This document shows, piece by piece, positions 1 through 7,936 of a stretch of DNA of 31,044 nucleotides (positions are counted from its first letter, which is position 1; every line of letters begins with the position of its first letter). The notes under the pieces were generated by a model. That model saw only the letters and a program-made list of their open reading frames with translations. It did not search any database and was not told where the DNA came from. The stretch spans positions 1 through 31,044 of the forward strand of contig CAUZSH010000016.1 in assembly GCA_963582935.1 (NCBI GenBank), read 5' to 3'. The position numbers and the translations under genes were made by a program. The DNA comes from CAUZSH01 sp963582935. GTDB lineage: Bacteria > Pseudomonadota > Gammaproteobacteria > Francisellales > Francisellaceae.

Positions 1-114
1 CTCATGGTAAGCCGTATCAAATTTTGGATACTCTCTTTTGAAGCTTTCAATATTCTCAATAAAGATTGATTTATACGTCTGAAGTTTACGTTTATTGTGG
101 TTTGGATAAGCCAT
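1..114 (-). CDS. Unidentified protein, N-terminal part only (cut by window edge)
   Basis: An open frame reads leftward from ATG at 114 and is still open at base 1, giving 38 residues that begin MAYPNHNKRKLQTYKSIF. The segment is rich in Lys, Tyr and Glu, with no signal peptide, membrane segment or recognisable motif. An AGG lies five bases before the ATG as a weak ribosome site. A perfect consensus promoter about 30 bases upstream faces this gene, which is the main reason to believe it is expressed. I do not recognise the family. It lies beyond the 3' end of tRNA-Leu, so it could belong to an inserted segment, but nothing seen here proves that. Confidence 0.5.
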   Translation of the reverse strand, partial: MAYPNHNKRKLQTYKSIFIENIESFKREYPKFDTAYHE

Positions 115-120
115 AACAGC

Positions 121-304
121 CTGATTTATATGGGGTTATAATTAGCAGGTTGTATTATATACATTTCTGATAGGGTGTCAAAAAATGGGATTTCCTAATA
201 TATAGAACAGATAAAGATGAGTTTTAGGAAAATTTTGGCGGTATCATCGAAATAGATGCTTTTGTTTGTATAAAACAACCCGTTGATTTATATGGGATTA
301 TGAT
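121..304. repeat. Imperfect direct repeat, 22 bases, two copies
   Basis: Copies at 121-142 and 283-304 share TGATTTATATGGG followed by a similar tail, with three mismatches in 22 bases. The left copy lies in the predicted 5' leader of the partial gene. The right copy lies about 20 bases beyond the 3' end of tRNA-Leu. Both are AT-rich, so chance similarity is possible. The DNA between them contains the consensus promoter and no gene. Confidence 0.4.
154..181 (-). promoter_or_regulatory. Consensus sigma-70 promoter for the left-edge gene
   Basis: Read on the minus strand, TTGACA (181-176) is followed by a 16-base spacer and TATAAT (159-154). Both hexamers match the consensus exactly. The predicted start near 147 gives a leader of roughly 33 bases before the ATG at 114. 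No other promoter in this window matches both boxes perfectly. Confidence 0.7.
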
Positions 305-323
305 GGTTTATCTGCGTTTAAAT

Positions 324-409
324 TGGTGCCGAAGGCGGGACTCGAACCCGCACGACCGTGGGTCACTACCCCCTCAAGGTAGCGTGTCTACCAGTTTCAC
401 CACTTCGGC
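324..409 (-). tRNA. leuU: tRNA-Leu, anticodon GAG, CCA encoded
   Basis: The reverse strand folds as a class II tRNA. Acceptor strand GCCGAAG (409-403) pairs with CTTCGGC, followed by discriminator A and an encoded CCA (326-324). The anticodon stem CTACC/GGTAG closes a seven-base loop TTGAGGG, giving anticodon GAG. The long variable arm fits leucine, and the T-loop GTTCGAGTC is normal. It lies nine bases after the secG stop on the same strand, the arrangement known for secG-leuU in enterobacteria, so it is probably processed from the secG transcript. Confidence 0.96.
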
Positions 410-418
410 TAATATAGA

Positions 419-820
419 TTACTTTCCTTCGGGAATTACAGGAACCGCATTGTCTGTTTCGCCAGAAGAAACTGGCGCCACGGGAGCTGGCGTACTTGTT
501 ACCGGCGCGGTATGTGGAATCAACAGATCATCAGGTTTTGTTGGGACTTCCTGTTGCACGGGAGTTGGCAAAACATTTGAAGAAACGGCATACTGCTTAC
601 TCAAAACACCCATACTTAGGCTCGTCACAAAAAAAACGGCCGCCAAAAACCCTGTTAGCTTCATCAAAAAGGGTGCCGCACCCTTGCTACCAAAAACCGT
701 TTGAGAGGAGCCACTACCAAAAGCCGCCCCCATGTCAGCACCTTTTCCATGCTGCACAAGAATAAGTATAATAATAATAATGGCGACGACAATATGTCCC
801 GTTAAAAGGATGTTTAACAT
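419..820 (-). CDS. secG: Protein-export membrane protein SecG
   Basis: SecG is the small subunit of the SecYEG translocon and promotes SecA-driven protein export across the inner membrane. The 133-residue product has a first membrane helix at about 3-22, the conserved loop with LVQHGKGADMGAAFGSG and TVFGS, and a second helix at about 51-73. A long tail rich in Pro, Val and Thr follows, making it somewhat longer than the roughly 110 residues of E. coli SecG. It starts four bases after the tpiA stop, with tRNA-Leu(GAG) directly downstream, so co-transcription with tpiA and glmM is likely. Confidence 0.95.
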   Translation of the reverse strand: MLNILLTGHIVVAIIIIILILVQHGKGADMGAAFGSGSSQTVFGSKGAAPFLMKLTGFLAAVFFVTSLSMGVLSKQYAVSSNVLPTPVQQEVPTKPDDLLIPHTAPVTSTPAPVAPVSSGETDNAVPVIPEGK

Positions 821-824
821 TTAT

Positions 825-1580
825 TCACTTCTCACATATGGCAAGTTTAACAATTTTGATAAATTCATCTCCCTTCAGAGATGCTCCACCAATCAACCCT
901 CCATCAACATCTTCTAAGCTAAATATCTCTTTAGCATTAGAGGATTTGACGCTGCCACCATATACAATTCTTAATCCTTTAGCAAGGTTTGCGTCAAACT
1001 TAGCCACAGTTTTTCTGATCAAATTATGCACTTCCTGCACCTGTTCAGGGGTTGCCGCGAGACCCGTTCCAATTGCCCATACTGGCTCATAAGCAATAAC
1101 AAGGTGTGAAGCTTCTTCTTCGGTTAGGCTATTTAGCACGGCGTTCAGTTGCCTTGATATAATTTCGGATACTCTATTAGCCTGCCTTTCCTCAAGCGTT
1201 TCGCCCACACAGAGTACCGCTGTCATTTGCCTTGAAACAATTTGTTTTACTTTTTTTAATACAGTCTCATCCGTTTCACCAAAAACAGCGCGACGCTCTG
1301 AATGCCCTGCGAGCACATATTTACAGCCCACATCTTCCAGCATCTCAGAAGACACATCACCCGTATAGGCGCCATTATCGTAAGCACTAACATTTTGAGC
1401 TCCGAGCTTAACCTCTGAGCCTCCTAAAACACTTGCCACAAAAGACAAATATGGATAAGAAGGACATACAACCATGTCTACTTCTTCTGAATAATGGGAC
1501 TTAATAGATTCACATAAAGTTTTTGCTTCAGACAGGGTCAGGTTCATCTTCCAGTTACCCATTACCAATGGTTTTCTCAT
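825..1580 (-). CDS. tpiA: Triose-phosphate isomerase
   Basis: This cytoplasmic TIM-barrel enzyme interconverts glyceraldehyde 3-phosphate and dihydroxyacetone phosphate in glycolysis and gluconeogenesis. The 251-residue product has the usual length. It shows Asn9 and Lys11 in GNWKMN, the electrophilic His93 in AGHSERR, the catalytic base Glu165 in YEPVWAIGTG (the flexible loop follows) and the phosphate-binding IVYGGSV segment near 205-211. An AGGAG lies seven bases before the ATG. It sits between glmM (26 bases upstream) and secG (four bases downstream), a likely operon. Nothing is missing or unusual. Confidence 0.98.
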   Translation of the reverse strand: MRKPLVMGNWKMNLTLSEAKTLCESIKSHYSEEVDMVVCPSYPYLSFVASVLGGSEVKLGAQNVSAYDNGAYTGDVSSEMLEDVGCKYVLAGHSERRAVFGETDETVLKKVKQIVSRQMTAVLCVGETLEERQANRVSEIISRQLNAVLNSLTEEEASHLVIAYEPVWAIGTGLAATPEQVQEVHNLIRKTVAKFDANLAKGLRIVYGGSVKSSNAKEIFSLEDVDGGLIGGASLKGDEFIKIVKLAICEK

Positions 1581-1606
1581 ATTGCTTCTCCTAAAATAAT
1601 ATAAAT

Positions 1607-2947
1607 CTAGCTAATTTTATCTTTCACACAGTTAACCAGATATTCTGCTTCTTGTTTTGCTATAAGTCCATCAACAGCCTCAACCATAACGCGAAGCACC
1701 GGCTCAGTACCAGAAGGTCGCAACACAACTCGACCTTTATCTAAAAGTCGCTCCTCCACTGCTTCAACATCACACTGCAATGCAGCCAAATCAGCATCAT
1801 TGGCCTTGCGACTTAAGGGAACATTAATCATACACTGTGGAACCTTGATCACTTCTGACAATATTTCATGTAGATCTTTGCCAGAAAATTGTACTGCTCT
1901 TAACACACGCAATGCGGCAATAAGTCCATCGCCTGTCGTATTCACATCGTAACAAATAACATGTCCAGATGCTTCACCACCCAACACCCATTTTTTTTGC
2001 TTCATGATTTCAAATACATACCGATCGCCAACCTTGGCTCTTGCAAAAGGAATATCACAGCGATTAAATGCCATTTCAACGCCCAAGTTGGTCATCACCG
2101 TTCCCACAACACCACCACTGAAGTCCCCTTTTAATTTAGATTGGCTTGCAATGACATATAAAATAGCATCTCCATCCACAACCGTCCCTGTTTTGTCCAC
2201 CATCATTAAACGATCACCATCACCATCAAAGGCAATACCCACATCAGCGTGGTTATCTAATACGGCTTGCTGCAGCTTTTCAGTATGTACCGCACCACAT
2301 CCTTCATTAATATTCATGCCATTCGGAGAAGCAAAAATCTGTATAATTTCTGCACCAAAGGATTGCAACACTTTCGGTGCCACTTTATACATTGCTCCTT
2401 GAGCGCAATCCACAACGACTTTAATGCCAGACAAATCTAAACCCACTTGACCCAAAGCATTTATACAAAACTGCGCATATAAATCAATGGCATCATCTTT
2501 ATCATGATAGCTCCCTACTTTTTCAGGGGGTGCTAACACCGTATCAGAGTCTATTAACCGCTCAATTTCCAGCTCCACATCATCGGGTAATTTTTCACCC
2601 CCATCACAAAATAACTTAATACCATTATCATAGAATGGGTTATGAGAAGCACTTATCACAACGCCGAGCTGAGCACCATACTTCCGAGTCAGGTATGCAA
2701 TCGCAGGCGTTGGCATCACGCCCACATTTATCACATCAACACCTGCCGCCGAAAAGCCCGCCGACATCGCTGAACTGAACATAAACCCCGAGCGCCGAGT
2801 ATCTTGCCCAATTAAAGCAACACTCTTATCCTTAGTGCCCAAAACTTTGCCTACAGCATACCCCAATTTCATTGCAAACTCAGGCACCACAGGAAAGACA
2901 CCGACACGCCCTCTTATGCCGTCTGTACCAAAATATTTACGAGACAT
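1607..2947 (-). CDS. glmM: Phosphoglucosamine mutase
   Basis: GlmM converts glucosamine 6-phosphate to glucosamine 1-phosphate on the route to UDP-GlcNAc for peptidoglycan and LPS. The 446-residue product has the N-terminal KYFGTDGIRG, the phosphoserine loop ISASHNPFYDNG with Ser101, the metal-binding DGDGDR at 241-246 and the C-terminal phosphate loop RPSGTEPVLRVM. I chose ATG at 2947. The GTG two codons earlier overlaps the GGAG ribosome site, which is well spaced for the ATG. The gene begins 32 bases after the clpA stop and precedes tpiA by 26 bases. No folP or ftsH is next to it, unlike the E. coli locus. Confidence 0.98.
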   Translation of the reverse strand: MSRKYFGTDGIRGRVGVFPVVPEFAMKLGYAVGKVLGTKDKSVALIGQDTRRSGFMFSSAMSAGFSAAGVDVINVGVMPTPAIAYLTRKYGAQLGVVISASHNPFYDNGIKLFCDGGEKLPDDVELEIERLIDSDTVLAPPEKVGSYHDKDDAIDLYAQFCINALGQVGLDLSGIKVVVDCAQGAMYKVAPKVLQSFGAEIIQIFASPNGMNINEGCGAVHTEKLQQAVLDNHADVGIAFDGDGDRLMMVDKTGTVVDGDAILYVIASQSKLKGDFSGGVVGTVMTNLGVEMAFNRCDIPFARAKVGDRYVFEIMKQKKWVLGGEASGHVICYDVNTTGDGLIAALRVLRAVQFSGKDLHEILSEVIKVPQCMINVPLSRKANDADLAALQCDVEAVEERLLDKGRVVLRPSGTEPVLRVMVEAVDGLIAKQEAEYLVNCVKDKIS

Positions 2948-2979
2948 ATTCACTCCATATAAAAATTATTCAATAGAAA

Positions 2980-5220
2980 TTAACTAAAATCAAACTCCAG
3001 CTCATCCTCACTTTCCAAAAGCCTCACTCTGCCTCCAGACATCAAACGGCCAAACAATATTTCTTCCGCGAGTGGTTTTTTAATCTTCTCTTGAATCAAA
3101 CGAGACATAGGCCTTGCACCCATCTTATCATCATAGCCATGCGCCGCAAGCCAGATTTTTGCTTCATCCTCAATCTCAAGCGAAACACCTTTTGCATCCA
3201 ATTGCCCTTGCAGCTGAGCCAAAAACTTATCCACTACCGATTTCACATCGTCTTTTGTCAACGAAGAGAACTGAATAACCGCATCTAGTCGATTTCTAAA
3301 CTCAGGCGAGAACAAACGATTCACGGCTGCCATGTTATCCGTAGAATTATCTTGGTCTGTAAAGCCCATAGTATTACGTGAGGCTTCAAAAGCACCCGCA
3401 TTGGTCGTCATCACTAAAATGATATGCCTGAAATCAGCCTTGCGCCCATTATTATCCGTCAACGAGCCATTATCCATCACTTGCAATAAGATATTAAAAA
3501 CATCAGGATGCGCTTTTTCAATTTCATCAAACAAAACCACCGCATAAGGGTGTTTCGTTACGGCATCTGTCAATAAACCACCTTGCTCATAACCCACATA
3601 ACCAGGAGGTGAACCGATTAAACGTGATACCGTATGGCGCTCCATATATTCCGACATATCAAACCGCAACAGTTCCACACCCATCAGAGCGGCTAACTGC
3701 TGAGTCACTTCCGTTTTTCCCACGCCCGTGGGTCCTGCAAACAAGAACGAACCCCAGGGTTTATTTGCATCTCTTAAACCAGCCCTTGCAAGTTTAATGG
3801 TGTCCACCAATGTTTCAATCGCCTTATTTTGACCATACACCAACATTTTTAAATTCTTACTTAACGAACTAATAGACTCTTTATCCGAGGTGCTGACACT
3901 TTTGCTTGGAACGCGCGCCATACGTGCCACCATATTTTCAATATCAATAACATTAATTGTTTTTTTGCGCTTTGCCTTCACCAATGTTCTTTGAAGCGCA
4001 CCGACTTCATCAATTACATCAATCGCTTTATCCGGTAAAAAACGCTCAGGAATGTGCTTCATGGACAACTCTGCGGCTGCCTGTAATGCGGGCATCGTAT
4101 ACTTAATACCATGATGATCTTCAAAATAAGGTTTTAAACCCTTAAGAATTTGAAATGTTTGCTCTACCGTCGGTTCAACAATATCCACTTTCTGAAAACG
4201 ACGCGCCAACGCATGATCTTTTTCAAAAATTGATCGATATTCCTGATAAGTGGTCGAGCCAATGCATTTCAGCTCCCCTGTTGCCAATAATGGTTTAATC
4301 AAATTTGAGGCATCCATAACACCACCAGATGCGGCTCCTGCCCCAACGATGGTATGGATTTCGTCAATAAATAAAATAGCGCCTTCTTCTTCCTGTAACT
4401 GTTTCAACACGGCTTTAAAGCGTTTTTCAAAATCACCCCGATACTTTGTCCCTGCCAACAGCGCGCCTAGATCAAGCGCATAAATCACGCCGTTTCCGAT
4501 GACTTCCGGAACCTCGCTTTCAACAATTTTCTTCGCAAGCCCTTCTGCTATTGCCGTTTTACCAACACCGGCCTCACCGACCAATAAAGGATTGTTTTTT
4601 CTTCGGCGACATAAAATCTGAATCATCCTTTCCACTTCAGAGCTTCGGCCAATCAATGGATCGATTTTGCCCTCTTTGGCTCGATTATTTAAATTAACCG
4701 AATATAATTCCAAAGGCGTTTGCTCTTTTGTTGCTTCCAGCTCCACCCCCCCCATAGCACCTTCCTTGGGGGCTATAGATGGACCACTTTTCATTAAACC
4801 ATGAGAAATATAGTTGACCACATCCAGTCGCGTCACCCCTTCTTGTTTTAAAAAGAATACTGCTTGTGAGTCCTGCTCACTAAAAATAGCAACCAATACA
4901 TTGGCACCACCGACCTCTGCTTTCCCCGATGACTGAACATGAAATACAGCCCGCTGCAGCACTCGCTGAAACCCCAATGTTGGCTGGGTGTCACGATCCT
5001 TTTCTTTTGCGGGAATTTTTGGTGTCGTATCACTAATAAATTTATATAGTTCTGATTTAAGCCGATCAAGATTTGCGCCACAAGATTGCAAGACCTTCTG
5101 GGCGGATTCATTGGAAAGGAGTGAATACATAAGATGTTCAACCGTCAAATACTCATAGCGCTGATCACGCGCCTCCTTAAAAGCCTGATTTAACGTGATT
5201 TCAAGATCTTTACTGAGCAT
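2980..5220 (-). CDS. clpA: ATP-dependent Clp protease ATP-binding subunit ClpA
   Basis: ClpA is the AAA+ unfoldase that feeds substrates into ClpP in the cytoplasm. The 746-residue product has the double Clp N-domain (about 1-145), a first ATPase module with Walker A GEAGVGKT at 215-222 and Walker B FIDEIH near 284-289, and a second with GPTGVGKT at 497-504. Pore residues KYRG (about 259) and GYVGYEQGG are present, and the C-terminal small domain ends in an acidic tail. Length is close to E. coli ClpA (758). AAGGTG precedes the ATG. The adaptor gene clpS lies upstream on the same strand across a 225-base gap. I found no convincing sigma-70 promoter in that gap, though it is long enough to hold one. 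Confidence 0.98.
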   Translation of the reverse strand: MLSKDLEITLNQAFKEARDQRYEYLTVEHLMYSLLSNESAQKVLQSCGANLDRLKSELYKFISDTTPKIPAKEKDRDTQPTLGFQRVLQRAVFHVQSSGKAEVGGANVLVAIFSEQDSQAVFFLKQEGVTRLDVVNYISHGLMKSGPSIAPKEGAMGGVELEATKEQTPLELYSVNLNNRAKEGKIDPLIGRSSEVERMIQILCRRRKNNPLLVGEAGVGKTAIAEGLAKKIVESEVPEVIGNGVIYALDLGALLAGTKYRGDFEKRFKAVLKQLQEEEGAILFIDEIHTIVGAGAASGGVMDASNLIKPLLATGELKCIGSTTYQEYRSIFEKDHALARRFQKVDIVEPTVEQTFQILKGLKPYFEDHHGIKYTMPALQAAAELSMKHIPERFLPDKAIDVIDEVGALQRTLVKAKRKKTINVIDIENMVARMARVPSKSVSTSDKESISSLSKNLKMLVYGQNKAIETLVDTIKLARAGLRDANKPWGSFLFAGPTGVGKTEVTQQLAALMGVELLRFDMSEYMERHTVSRLIGSPPGYVGYEQGGLLTDAVTKHPYAVVLFDEIEKAHPDVFNILLQVMDNGSLTDNNGRKADFRHIILVMTTNAGAFEASRNTMGFTDQDNSTDNMAAVNRLFSPEFRNRLDAVIQFSSLTKDDVKSVVDKFLAQLQGQLDAKGVSLEIEDEAKIWLAAHGYDDKMGARPMSRLIQEKIKKPLAEEILFGRLMSGGRVRLLESEDELEFDFS

Positions 5221-5445
5221 ATTACACCTTTAAAATTAGGACATATATTCTCAGTATACATAGTCCAACTTGAAATACCGCATTTATATTAGATAGTGTT
5301 TTATTTCGTTTGGACCACAACCTCATTAAGCAAGCCCACCGATGTGGCTAGAAAATTCACTTTGAAGGTATAGCTAACCCGAACTTATAAACCTGAAACT
5401 CGGACTGAAGCATAGTAATATGACTTACGTTTACAGGGATGAAAG

Positions 5446-5766
5446 TTAAAGTGTCTCCGTGGTACACAATAATGGATGACCATCTTTTCTAGCAGCCTCA
5501 ATCACCTGATTCACTTTCGCCTCAGCAATTTCCCTAGGGTAAATACCACACAACGCCTTCCCCTGGTGATGTGCCTGCATGGTAACATTTGCCGCACTCG
5601 CCTCATCCATTTGAAAAACAGTGCTTAACGTACCTGCTACAAACTCCATGGGGGTATAATCATCGTTCACCAACACAACCCGAGAAACCAACGGCTCCAT
5701 CACACCATGAGTTACTTCTGGCTCCACTTCTGGCAATGTTGTGTCAAAATCTGTTCTAGCCTGCAT
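5446..5766 (-). CDS. clpS: ClpA adaptor protein ClpS
   Basis: ClpS binds the ClpA N-domain and delivers N-degron substrates (bulky hydrophobic N-terminal residues). The 106-residue product has a variable N-terminal extension and then the conserved core: LVNDDYTPMEFV, the substrate-pocket helix and the MQAHHQGKALCGIYPREIAE segment. It is encoded just upstream of clpA on the same strand, as in most proteobacteria. A GAGAG lies seven bases before the ATG. The 146 bases between this start and the end of folE show no other gene. Confidence 0.97.
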   Translation of the reverse strand: MQARTDFDTTLPEVEPEVTHGVMEPLVSRVVLVNDDYTPMEFVAGTLSTVFQMDEASAANVTMQAHHQGKALCGIYPREIAEAKVNQVIEAARKDGHPLLCTTETL

Positions 5767-5912
5767 ACCTACACTCTCGCTATCATATCCATAAAAAAAA
5801 CACCATTTGCATAAGTATTTCTCGCCTATGCAGCATGGTTCGTTTTATACGCTTGTGAAAATTAGAGCGGATTTTAAACAACAAATCAAGGTTTAAGCCG
5901 CTTTTTTTGAAA

Positions 5913-6497
5913 TTATTTTGTCGATATTAAAGATAAAACTTCCATTCTAGAGCGAGGATCACTTCTAAAAGTGCCACGCATACAGCTTGTTAGAGTAGAA
6001 GTCTCTGTTTTATGAATTCCGCGGGTGGTCATACACTGGTGCTTTGCGTCTATGATAACTGCCACACCTTTAGGCTCTAAAGCATCTTCTATCGCATCGG
6101 CAATTTGTGCGGTCAACGTTTCTTGTGTTTGCAAACGTTTCGCATACACATCCATCAAACGTGCGATTTTACTGATTCCAACAACCTTTTTATTCGGCAA
6201 ATATGCAATATGGGCTTTCCCTAAGATAGGTACCATATGATGCTCACAATGTGACTCTAAGCGCATGTTTTTTAACAAAATTATTTCATCATACCCTGAC
6301 ACATCTTCAAAGGTCTTGGATAATATCTCTTTAGGATCTTGTGTGTAACCCTCAAAAAACTCACCATAGGCATTGATGACTCTTTTTGGCGTCTCTATTA
6401 GCCCCTCTCTCCCAACATCCTCACCGACCCAGCTTAAAAGAGTTCTAATTGCATTTTCCGCATCATTTCTTGTTGGATTTTTAATGTAGTCTGTCAT
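5913..6497 (-). CDS. folE: GTP cyclohydrolase I
   Basis: FolE converts GTP to 7,8-dihydroneopterin triphosphate, the first step of tetrahydrofolate synthesis. The 194-residue product contains the zinc-ligand segment ESHCEHHMVPILGKAHIAY, the core VVGISKIARL and the second zinc-ligand segment QCMTTRGIHK, so it is the zinc-dependent type I enzyme. It is shorter than E. coli FolE (222 residues) but matches many bacterial homologues. GGTGA lies six bases before the ATG. It stands alone, divergent from the saccharopine dehydrogenase gene, and its upstream region contains a large inverted repeat. Confidence 0.97.
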   Translation of the reverse strand: MTDYIKNPTRNDAENAIRTLLSWVGEDVGREGLIETPKRVINAYGEFFEGYTQDPKEILSKTFEDVSGYDEIILLKNMRLESHCEHHMVPILGKAHIAYLPNKKVVGISKIARLMDVYAKRLQTQETLTAQIADAIEDALEPKGVAVIIDAKHQCMTTRGIHKTETSTLTSCMRGTFRSDPRSRMEVLSLISTK

Positions 6498-6511
6498 CTT
6501 GCGTCACCGAT

Positions 6512-6582
6512 AAAATTCAGGATATACAATTTAGCAAAAGATCAGACATTAGGCAATGTTTATGCGAATATCCTGAAATTTT
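6512..6582. repeat. Long inverted repeat between divergent folE and the lysine-catabolism genes
   Basis: The left arm AAAATTCAGGATAT (6512-6525) is the reverse complement of ATATCCTGAAATTTT (6568-6582) except for one extra base. Between the arms is a smaller hairpin ACATT-AGGC-AATGT (6546-6559). On the minus strand the structure would lie in the folE leader, ending about 15 bases before the ATG and just ahead of the ribosome site. It may be an operator or an RNA hairpin. No known motif is recognised. Confidence 0.55.
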
Positions 6583-6793
6583 GTGCGAGAGAAACCCATT
6601 TTACTATGTCAGCCCTTGCAAACTAGCGCAACATTAGATAATTCTGTCTTACCTCACTCAAATCTTGTAGAAAATTTACACTATGAAGAGTGCGAGGTAA
6701 TCGTGCTTCAATATAGGCACAAAAAAGGGGGGAAGCGTGAAAGGCAAAAACACCTTTCATATGGCAGACCAAGAAGACAACAGGAGTTTAAAT

Positions 6794-7906
6794 ATGCAAA
6801 ACGTTTTAGTATTAGGGGCAGGCAGAGTTGGAATTTTAGCAAGTAGCTTATTTGTTCGCACAGGTGATTATTTTATCCATCTTGCAGATCGGACGGAACC
6901 AAAAGAAAAGCCCACCATTGACCAACATTCAGAAAATTTAAAATATATCATTCTAGACGCATCTGACAAACAGGCTGTCACAAATTACATCAAAGACAAT
7001 AACATTGAATCTATTATCTCATGCTTACCGTATTTTTATAATATTGCGATTGCAGAGCTCGCTAAAAATTTAGACGTTCACTATTTTGATTTGACAGAAG
7101 ATGTTAAGACAACCGAAGCTATTGAGGAAATAGCTTCCGATGCCACCACCATTTTTGCACCTCAATGTGGATTAGCGCCTGGCTTCATTAGCATCGTCGC
7201 CAATGAGCTGATGGGTGATTTTGATGAGGTCAACAATGTCCGTATGCGTGTCGGTGCGCTACCTCTAAACGTCACAAACTCATTACAATATGGTCTTACT
7301 TGGTCAACTGAAGGCATCGTGAATGAATACGCACAGCCTTGCCAAGGCATTATTAATGGAGAAATCCGGACACTCAGCCCATTGGCCGACACTGAAACCA
7401 TTAAAATTGATGGCTTAACATACGAAGCATTCAATACTTCTGGTGGCGTGGGATCCATGATCCACACCTATAATAGCAAAGTCAAAAACATGACTTACAA
7501 AAGTATTCGCTATCCTGGACATGGCGAAAAAATGCGCTTTTTAATGAATGACATGAAACTTTCAGAAGACCTCCCTCAAATGTGTAAGATCATGGATCAT
7601 GCAGTCCCTAGAATTAGCCAAGACATGGTTTTGATTTATGTCTCCGTTGATGGCAAAAGCAAAGGTCATCGTGCCGAACGAAATTTTGCACAAAAGTTCC
7701 CATCTAAAGAGTTATTTGGACGCCGATTCTCAGCACTTCAACTAACCACAGCAACCAGCTTATGTGTCACCGTTGACTTATCCATTTCCCAAAAGAAGTT
7801 TGGTGCTGGCTTTTTAAAACAAGAACAAATTAGCCTGCCTGAATTTTATAACAACCGTTTTGGGCAATATTATAAAACGGAAGGCTTGCTTAGCCAAGCA
7901 GTATAA
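6794..7906 (+). CDS. Saccharopine dehydrogenase family protein (glutamate-forming type)
   Basis: The 370-residue product has an N-terminal NAD(P)-binding Rossmann motif VLVLGAGRVG (GAGRVG at 8-13) and the saccharopine dehydrogenase fold throughout, with IISCLPYFYN and APQCGLAPGF. By family it would split saccharopine into 2-aminoadipate 6-semialdehyde and glutamate. The next gene encodes the enzyme that oxidises this semialdehyde, which supports that role. I chose ATG at 6794: AGGAG lies seven bases before it, and the Rossmann strand begins immediately after. GTG at 6737 is an alternative with a G-rich upstream stretch. The lysine-ketoglutarate reductase that would make saccharopine is not in this window. 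A related carboxy-imine reductase activity cannot be excluded. Confidence 0.85.
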   Translation: MQNVLVLGAGRVGILASSLFVRTGDYFIHLADRTEPKEKPTIDQHSENLKYIILDASDKQAVTNYIKDNNIESIISCLPYFYNIAIAELAKNLDVHYFDLTEDVKTTEAIEEIASDATTIFAPQCGLAPGFISIVANELMGDFDEVNNVRMRVGALPLNVTNSLQYGLTWSTEGIVNEYAQPCQGIINGEIRTLSPLADTETIKIDGLTYEAFNTSGGVGSMIHTYNSKVKNMTYKSIRYPGHGEKMRFLMNDMKLSEDLPQMCKIMDHAVPRISQDMVLIYVSVDGKSKGHRAERNFAQKFPSKELFGRRFSALQLTTATSLCVTVDLSISQKKFGAGFLKQEQISLPEFYNNRFGQYYKTEGLLSQAV

Positions 7907-7936
7907 AACGACCACACATTAAGGAGAACAATCACA

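Noticed and set aside
300..704. A 134-codon plus-strand frame across tRNA-Leu and secG.
   Set aside because: It runs through the tRNA gene and is antisense to secG, which has clear family features.
5221..5445. Hairpin around 5327-5345 (AGCCAC/GTGGGCT) as a clpS terminator.
   Set aside because: The stem has a bulge, no T-run follows, and it is about 100 bases after the clpS stop.
6498..6590. Tetrahydrofolate riboswitch upstream of folE.
   Set aside because: A large hairpin is present, but I see none of the conserved purine-rich core expected for the known folate riboswitches.
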